From an uncultured Ellagibacter sp. (GTDB lineage: Bacteria > Actinomycetota > Coriobacteriia > Coriobacteriales > Eggerthellaceae), in assembly GCA_934661105.1 (NCBI GenBank), contig CAKUIV010000020.1:1-21042 (forward strand): a stretch of DNA of 21,042 nt, given 5' to 3'. The translations under genes and the position numbers were made by a program. Below the pieces are notes generated by a model that was not told the origin of the DNA, ran no database searches, and worked only from the letters and a program-made list of their open reading frames with translations. This document shows positions 15,656 through 21,042 of the stretch, piece by piece (positions within the stretch are counted from its first letter, which is position 1; each line of letters starts with the position of its first letter).

Positions 15656-15920
15656 ATGGCAGCGAACGACGGGTTTGCAAGCGTCGAGCCGTTTCCGCTC
15701 CCCTCGATGGCAGCCTGCGACGGGTTTGCAAACGCCGGACACGCGATTTGGCGGCCTACGCCGGGTTTGCAGGCGTGAAGGGCGGGTTTCATCTTGCAAA
15801 ACCGTCCTAAGCTGCCATGAAAGACCCTTCTTCTACGTCGCCTTTTGCAAACCCGTCACAGGCTGCCATGGCGGAACCCCAAACAACGCCTCGGCTTGCA
15901 AAAGCGTCACAGGCTGCCAT
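15656..15920. repeat. Phased array of six 28-bp repeats, three per orientation
   Basis: Plus-strand units lie at 15656-15683, 15707-15734 and 15748-15775; inverted units at 15791-15818, 15842-15869 and 15893-15920. The conserved parts are TGGCAGCCTG and GACGGGTTTGCAA. Steps between neighbours are 51, 41, (turn), 51 and 51 bp, and the 23-bp spacers of the 51-bp steps are unrelated. A weak seventh unit at 15944-15971 keeps the same 51-bp phase and matches the sixth at 15 of 28 positions. The array sits between the convergent MFS and fdhF 3' ends. The two halves can fold onto each other. Function is unknown. Confidence 0.85.
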
Positions 15921-15971
15921 ACGGGAAGCAGAATCAACATGCAGCTTCGCGAAAGCAGCGTTCGATGCCGC

Positions 15972-16149
15972 ACGCGGCGCGACACGGGACAAGTGAGGCG
16001 TCGCATGCTGCCCCGAGGCCGGAACCGGCAATCGCGCCGCATGCGCCCCCGAAATCGGAGCCGCCAAGACCCCCGTGCGACATCGGAGCAGAACCCGACG
16101 CAGCGCCAGCATGTTCCCCGCAAACCCCCGCAGCACCGCACCGTAACGC
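15972..16149. other. Gene-free stretch
   Basis: No credible gene, promoter or strong hairpin is seen here. The frames open through it lack a ribosome site and family similarity. It completes the 567-bp gap without genes between the convergent MFS and formate dehydrogenase genes. Confidence 0.6.
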
Positions 16150-16178
16150 AAAAGGGACCCGCATGATGCGGGTCCCTT
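16150..16178 (-). terminator. Intrinsic terminator of the formate dehydrogenase genes
   Basis: AAGGGACCCGCA (16152-16163) and its exact complement (16167-16178) form a 12-bp stem with a 3-base loop. Read on the minus strand it ends in TTTT. It lies 25 bp past the fdhF stop codon. Confidence 0.8.
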
Positions 16179-16203
16179 GACGCAGAGGGGGATTCCCCCT
16201 TCC

Positions 16204-18915
16204 CTACGCCTTCTTAACGCTCACGGCGCACACCTTGTATTCGGGCGTGGCCGAGATGTTGTCGAGCGCGGCGTTGGTCAGCCAGTTGGCGTTGCCGTCC
16301 TGGAAGTGGAACGGCATCCACACCTCGCCGGGATTGGTCTTGCCCGACACGCGCGCCCGCGTCTCGATACGCCCGCGGCGGCTTTCCACGACCACCCGAT
16401 CGCCGTCGGCGATGCCGGCAGCCTGCGCATCGTGCGTGTTCATCTCGATGAACGACTCGCCGGCGATGCGGTTCAGTCCCTCGGTGCGACCCGTCATGGC
16501 GCAGGCGTTGTACTGCGCGAGCACGCGGCCCGTCATCATCGTGAGCGGGAATTCCGCGCTCGGGAGCTCCGCCGACGGTCTGAACGGCGAGAACGAGAAC
16601 GCACCCAAGCCGCGTGCGAACTCGCCCACGTGCATAATCGGCGTGCCCGGGTCGTCCGAGCCCTTGCATGGCCACTGAAGGCCGCGACCGGCGACCGCAC
16701 CCGAGTCGAGGCGCGCATGGCTTATGCCCGCATACGACGGCGTGAGCGACGCCACCTCGTCCATGATCTGGGCGGACGTGAGCGTCGGCTGGTCGTAGCC
16801 CATGCGACGCATGATCTCGGCGAACACGTCGGTGTCGAGGCGCGGGCCGACCGGCCCCGCGACCGCGCGGCGCACGCGCTGGACGCGGCGCTCCGTGTTG
16901 GTGAAGGTGCCTTCCTTCTCGGCGTAGCTGCGCCCCGGCAGAACGACGTCGGCGTACTTGGCCGTTTCGGTTAAGAACAGCTCCTCCACCACGAGAAAGT
17001 CGAGCGATTTCAGCGCGCGGATCACGTGGCTCGTGTCGGGGTCGGTGCGGACGGGGTCTTCCCCGAACAGGAACAGGCCCTTCACGCGCCCGTCGATCAT
17101 GGCCGGGAAGCACTCGGTCGCCTTGAGTCCCGGCGCCGTGTTGAGCGAAACGCCCCACGCGGCCTCGAACTTCGCGCGCGCGTCGGGGTTCGCGACCTTC
17201 TGGTACCCGGTGAAGTCGGCCGGACCCGCGCCCATGTCGCACGCGCCCTGCACGTTGTTCTGCCCGCGAAGCGGGTTCACGCCGCAGCCGGGCTTGCCGA
17301 GCTTGCCCGCAACCATGGCGAGGTTGGAGATCGCCATGACGCCCTCGGTGCCCGTGGTGTGCTCGACCACGCCGAGGCAGTACACGATCGACGCGCGGTC
17401 GACCTGCGCGTACATGCGCGCCGCCGACACGACGTCGCGGGCGTCGACGCCGCAGATCTCGGCCACGCGCTCGGGCGTGTAGTCGGCAACCGCGGCCTTG
17501 AGCTCCTCGAAACCCTCCGTGCGGCTTTCCACGAATTCGCGGTCGTACAAGCCCTCGCGGATGATCGCGTTCACCATGCCGTTCAGAAGCGCCACGTTCG
17601 TGCCGGGCGCAAGCTTCAGGTGGATGTCGGCCTTGCCCGCAAGCCAGATGCTGCGCGGGTCGGCGACGATAAGCTTCGCACCACGTTCGACGGCGCGGCG
17701 GATGCGCATGCCCATAACGGGATGCGCCTCTTCGGGATTGCTCCCGATAAGGAAGATGACCTGCGATTTCTCGCAGACGTCCTCGATGGAGTTGGTCATT
17801 GCCCCAGAACCAAGCGTTGTCGCCAGACCGGCGACGGTGGGGGCGTGTCAAACACGTGCGCAGTTATCGACATTGGGAGTGTCGAATGCGCACCTCGCCA
17901 TCTTCTGGAGCATGTAGATGTCTTCGTTGGTGGAACGCGAGCAAGCGAACGCCGCAATCGACTCGCCGCCGTAGCTCTGCTTAAGCGCCCCCATGCGGCG
18001 CGCCACGAGGTCGAGCGCCTCGTCCCAGGTGGCGGGCTCGAGTTCGCCCGATTCGGCGTTGCGCACGAGCGGCGTGGTAAGGCGGTCGGGAGAGTTCACG
18101 AAATCGAAGCTGCCGCTTCGGCCCTTCACGCACAGAAGCCCCTGGTTGGACGGGCCGTTTGCCGCTTGCGCGTCGACGATGCGGCCGTCTTTCACCACGA
18201 GATCGAGCTGGCAGCCCACGCCGCAGTGCGGGCAGGTGGTGCGCACCTTCTCGACCTCCCACTCGCGATAACCTGCGCGACGCTTCTCGGTGATGGCGCC
18301 CGTGGGGCACGCCTCGGCGCAGTTGCCGCAGCTCTCGCAGATGGTGGCGTCCCACCCCGCCCCGAACGGCGCGCGGACGGTGGTGCGGGTGCCCTTCTTG
18401 CCCGTCTGCAGCACGTGGTTGCCGACCGCGTCGTTGCAGGCGCCCACGCAGCGCTGGCAGCGGATGCAGAGATTCGGGTTGAACGCGAGGAACGGGTTCT
18501 CGTCGAAGAGCGGTTTCTCCGTCTGCGGCACGTCGAAGCTCGGACGGGAAACCCCCACCTCACGCGCGACGGCCTGCAACTCGCATGACCCGTTTTTGGG
18601 ACAGGAGAAGCAGTAGTTCGTGGAATCGAGGCCGTGGTCGGACAGAAGCAGGTCGACCGCGATGCGGCGATATTTCAGCACACGCTCGGAGTCGGTGGTA
18701 ACGACCATGCCCTCGCGCACCGGCGTGGAGCATGCGGGCACGGGCGCAGCCTCGCCCTCGACGTCGACCACGCACACGCGGCACGACCCGATGGCGCTTC
18801 TGCGCTTCAGGAAGCACAGCGTCGGGATATGGATGTTCGCCTGGCGCGCGGCGGCGAGGATCGTCATGCCCTCGCGCGCCTTCACGGCCTGGCCGTTTAC
18901 GGTGATGTTAAGCAT
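16204..18915 (-). CDS. fdhF: Selenocysteine formate dehydrogenase, catalytic subunit with NuoG-like Fe-S domains
   Basis: Molybdenum/tungsten-bis-MGD enzyme that interconverts formate and CO2. The 903-residue chain has a 2Fe-2S domain (C34, C45, C48, C62), a His-Cys3 4Fe-4S site (H94, C102, C105, C111), two ferredoxin-type 4Fe-4S sites (C150, C153, C156, C160 and C193, C196, C199, C203), then the molybdopterin domain with its own 4Fe-4S cluster (C228, C231, C235, C262). Codon 356 is TGA (17848-17850) in the context NCARV-Sec-HAPTVAG, exactly the active-site selenocysteine position, and a SECIS hairpin follows. The catalytic Arg is R550 in GVNPLRGQNNVQGACDMG. The ATG at 18915 overlaps the upstream gene by 8 bp; a TTG at 18933 is less likely. 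The molybdopterin-binding C-terminal domain is complete. Without recoding the gene would appear as two fragments. Confidence 0.95.
17819..17850 (-). promoter_or_regulatory. SECIS element with the selenocysteine TGA of fdhF
   Basis: The TGA codon (17850-17848) is followed after 12 bases by a perfect 6-bp stem GTCGCC/GGCGAC (17819-17824 and 17830-17835) with the loop GGUCU in the RNA. Spacing and GGUC loop match the E. coli fdhF SECIS, which binds SelB. This supports Sec insertion and not termination. Confidence 0.92.
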
Positions 18916-20830
18916 ACTGGATGCGCCCCCCAACGCATGCGCCCGCGCCGAAGACGTCGCAGCGCAGGCATCGCCCGCATTCCTGCAGCGCCTCTTCGCG
19001 GCTCATGGGAATCTCAACGCCTTCATAGTCGTTCTTGCGCTCGCGCGCCGGACGCTCGATGACCTCCACGCGCCCCTTCGGCGTGCGATCGTTCGGGCTC
19101 GCGGCGGGAGCGGTCACGCCGCAGTCGAGCGTGTGGTGGAAGCCGAGCATCTCGTCGATGTTGCGCGCAGCGACCTTGCCGGCGCCGATGGCCTTGATGA
19201 CCGTCGCCGGACCCGTTTGGCAGTCGCCGCCCACGAACACGTTCGCGCCGAGCTCGTCGGCATCGGAAGCGTCGTCCGCATCGAGCGAGGCGCCCGACAC
19301 CGCGTCGACATCGGGAGCGTCAGGCGCGCCCTTCATGCGCGCCTTCAGGTGCTCGTCGGCCTTGAACTGGCCCCATTCCGCCTCCATGCCGAATTCCTCG
19401 AACGGCCCCGACACGATGTTCTGGCCCACGGCGATGAGCACGACGTCGGCGGGGATGCGCAGCTCGGGCTTGTCGGCCGCCACGGGAGCGGGACGGCCGC
19501 GCTTCACCGCGCCGATCATCTGCGGCTGGGTGATGAGCGCCGCGACGTGCCCCGCGTCATCCTTCTCGATGGAGGCAGGCGACTGCAGCGTGATCATCTC
19601 GACGCCTTCGGCGATCGCGGACTCGATTTCGGCAGGAAGCGCCGTCATGTCGCTTATGCGACGACGGTAGACCACCGACACCTCCGCGGCACCTGCGCGC
19701 ACCGACGTGCGCGCGCAGTCCATAGCAACGTTGCCGCCGCCGACGATGACGACCTTCTTCCCCGTGAAATCGGGGTAGTCGCCGTCGCCGATGCGCCCGA
19801 GCATATCGACCGCCGACACGACCCCTTCCGCGTCCGCACCGTCGATGCGCAGGGTCTTGCCGGTCTGCGCGCCGATGGCCACGTACACCGCGTCGTAGTC
19901 GCGCGAGAGCTCGGCCATGCGCACGGCGTCGACGGGCGCGTTCGTATGCACGGTGATGCCGCCGACGGCCAGGATGCCGTCGATGTCCTCATCGAGGCGC
20001 TCGCGCGGGAAGCGGTAGGCGGGGATGCCGTAGCGCATCATGCCGCCGAGCTTGTCGCGGCTTTCGAACACGTCGACGTCGTGCCCCATGAGCGCGGCGA
20101 AGTACGCGCAGGTGAGCCCCGAGGGGCCCGCGCCCACGACGGCGATGCGGCGCCCGGTTTCGGGCGCGCGAGCGGGCACGGGCACCTGATCGGCGCGCGC
20201 ATGCTCGCAGGCGTATTCCTTGATGCCGCGGATGTTGAGCGGCGCGTCGATGAGCGTGCGGCGGCAGCGCAGCTCGCAGGGATGCTCGCACACAAGGCCG
20301 CACGCCGTGGGGAACGGGTTGTCCTTGCGCACCATGGCAACCGCGCCCTCGTTGTCGCCCGCGGCGACGAGGGCGATGTAGCCGGGCACGTTCACGTGCG
20401 CCGGGCAGAACGTTTCGCACGGCACGGACTGCCCCACGCCCGCCTGGCACGCGTGCGATTCCATATGGCTTGCGTACTCGTCGGCGAAGGCGTCCATGCC
20501 CTCGAGCACGCAGGCGGCGGCCTCGTAGCCGATGGCGCAGTCGGACGTGTCGCGGATCATCTCGGCGAGAGCGCGCATGCGCGCGAGCTCGCCTTCCTGC
20601 GCCGTGCAATCGAGCACGCGTCGCATCATGGCCGCAAGCTGCGGCAAGCCGTCGCGGCACGGCACGCACTTGCCGCAGGTTTGCAACGCTCCCTCTTCGA
20701 GAAGCGCCAGCTGCTGCGCGATCGGGCACATGCCGGGCGGCATGGCGTCGACGCGGCGCTTCTGGCGGTCAAGGAAACCGCCGATGCGGGCGTCGTCTTT
20801 CGCCCGCGGCGCAATCGATAGCTTCGACAT
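18908..20830 (-). CDS. Formate dehydrogenase-associated FAD/NAD(P) oxidoreductase: NuoF-type Fe-S domain fused to GltD/NfnB-like flavoprotein
   Basis: Likely electron-transfer partner of the formate dehydrogenase, passing electrons between its Fe-S chain and NAD(P)(H). The 640-residue protein has an N-terminal NuoF-type 4Fe-4S segment, TCGKCVPCRDG with C52, C55, C58 and C98 (C-x2-C-x2-C-x39-C). Next is a GltD-type double cluster domain with Cys at 138, 142, 177, 181, 185 and 189. The FAD Rossmann motif GAGPSG (233-238) and a second dinucleotide fold, VGGGNVAMD with YRRR (363-391), follow. GGDCQTGPATVIKAIGAGK (534-552) is the typical closing FAD motif. The extreme C-terminus adds Cys 618, 621, 624 and 632. 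The NuoF FMN/NADH domain is missing and is replaced by the GltD module. The ATG at 20830 follows GGGGGA. It is translationally coupled to fdhF by an 8-bp overlap. Whether NAD or NADP is used cannot be told. Confidence 0.9.
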   Translation of the reverse strand: MSKLSIAPRAKDDARIGGFLDRQKRRVDAMPPGMCPIAQQLALLEEGALQTCGKCVPCRDGLPQLAAMMRRVLDCTAQEGELARMRALAEMIRDTSDCAIGYEAAACVLEGMDAFADEYASHMESHACQAGVGQSVPCETFCPAHVNVPGYIALVAAGDNEGAVAMVRKDNPFPTACGLVCEHPCELRCRRTLIDAPLNIRGIKEYACEHARADQVPVPARAPETGRRIAVVGAGPSGLTCAYFAALMGHDVDVFESRDKLGGMMRYGIPAYRFPRERLDEDIDGILAVGGITVHTNAPVDAVRMAELSRDYDAVYVAIGAQTGKTLRIDGADAEGVVSAVDMLGRIGDGDYPDFTGKKVVIVGGGNVAMDCARTSVRAGAAEVSVVYRRRISDMTALPAEIESAIAEGVEMITLQSPASIEKDDAGHVAALITQPQMIGAVKRGRPAPVAADKPELRIPADVVLIAVGQNIVSGPFEEFGMEAEWGQFKADEHLKARMKGAPDAPDVDAVSGASLDADDASDADELGANVFVGGDCQTGPATVIKAIGAGKVAARNIDEMLGFHHTLDCGVTAPAASPNDRTPKGRVEVIERPARERKNDYEGVEIPMSREEALQECGRCLRCDVFGAGACVGGRIQYA

Positions 20831-21014
20831 CGTATTCCCCCGTATGGGGCGAGCGCGCCCTCGTCACGCGCGCCGCCGCCCCGTCTTGCGATTTTTCAGA
20901 TACTCACGTCAGTTTAGTACAGGGAACGCAAAGCGAGCCTTCGCGCGCGCCCATTCACGCGCAAGCAACAGGTAGACGGCGGCAAGGGCGCACGACGCAC
21001 AAAGCTGTAAGCGA

Positions 21015-21042
21015 AAAACCCTTCGCTTAAGCGAAGGGTTTT
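21015..21042 (-). terminator. Perfectly palindromic intrinsic terminator at the window edge
   Basis: AAAACCCTTCGC (21015-21026), TTAA, and the exact complement (21031-21042) form a 28-bp perfect palindrome. On the minus strand the stem is followed by a run of T (bases 21018-21014). It probably ends a leftward transcript coming from beyond the window and isolates the formate dehydrogenase genes; it may also work on the plus strand. The 184 bp between it and the upstream formate dehydrogenase gene holds no gene. Confidence 0.85.

Noticed and set aside
15656..15920. CRISPR array
   Set aside because: Repeats change orientation midway, differ from each other at several positions, spacers are only 23 bp or less, and no cas gene is near.
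15447..16166. Open frame over the repeat array with repeated CKPVTGCH-like peptides
   Set aside because: The peptide repeat is the direct translation of the DNA repeat and appears on both strands according to repeat orientation. The frame begins inside the MFS gene, and I see no ribosome site.
17799..17850. Formate dehydrogenase split by a nonsense mutation into two pseudogene halves
   Set aside because: The TGA is at the conserved Sec position, the flanking residues match the family, and a SECIS hairpin with GGUC loop follows.
18915..18933. TTG start six codons upstream for fdhF
   Set aside because: The ATG at 18915 begins directly at the 2Fe-2S domain (MLNITVNG) and gives the usual overlap with the upstream gene.

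Overview
The window is GC-rich and looks like the chromosome of an anaerobic actinobacterium of class Coriobacteriia, most likely family Eggerthellaceae. This placement is inferred from the combination of base composition, the fused AccD-AccA, a FabK-type enoyl reductase, an ftsEX-S41 protease-rnr block and a selenocysteine formate dehydrogenase. No rRNA or other taxonomic marker is present, so genus and species are not assigned. Except for one transporter gene, every gene is on the minus strand.

Region 1 (1-7440) is a type II fatty-acid synthesis operon read leftward: fabK, fabD, fabG, fabF, fabZ, then a fused carboxyltransferase accD-accA that runs off the left edge. AccDA makes malonyl-CoA, FabD loads it on ACP, FabF condenses, FabG reduces, FabZ dehydrates and FabK does the final reduction. 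No fabH, acpP, accB or accC lies in the window, but the N-terminus of AccDA looks like a degenerate biotin carboxylase N-terminal domain. A candidate promoter and a 38-bp near-perfect palindrome lie upstream of fabK. A long imperfect inverted repeat sits between fabF and fabZ.

Region 2 (7460-12726) is a cell-envelope and RNA block read leftward: ftsE, ftsX, an S41 peptidase and rnr, with an 8-bp overlap and short gaps. The rnr gene contains an in-frame palindromic insertion of about 104 bp. The S41 peptidase has its nucleophile motif displaced by one residue.

Region 3 (12937-15636) is a MarR regulator divergent from a DHA2-type MFS exporter that carries two C-terminal CBS domains. The AT-rich gap between them holds three related operator-like sites overlapping both candidate promoters.

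Region 4 (15637-16203) has no credible gene. It holds a phased array of six 28-bp repeats, three in each orientation, mostly at exact 51-bp steps, followed by a terminator for the genes to the right.

Region 5 (16204-20830) encodes a formate dehydrogenase pair read leftward. The first gene is a GltD/NfnB-like flavoprotein with a NuoF-type iron-sulfur domain in front. The second is a molybdopterin catalytic subunit with NuoG-like Fe-S domains and an in-frame TGA read as selenocysteine, supported by a SECIS hairpin directly after it. Together they probably couple formate oxidation, or CO2 reduction, to NAD(P)(H). A strong palindromic terminator closes the window.
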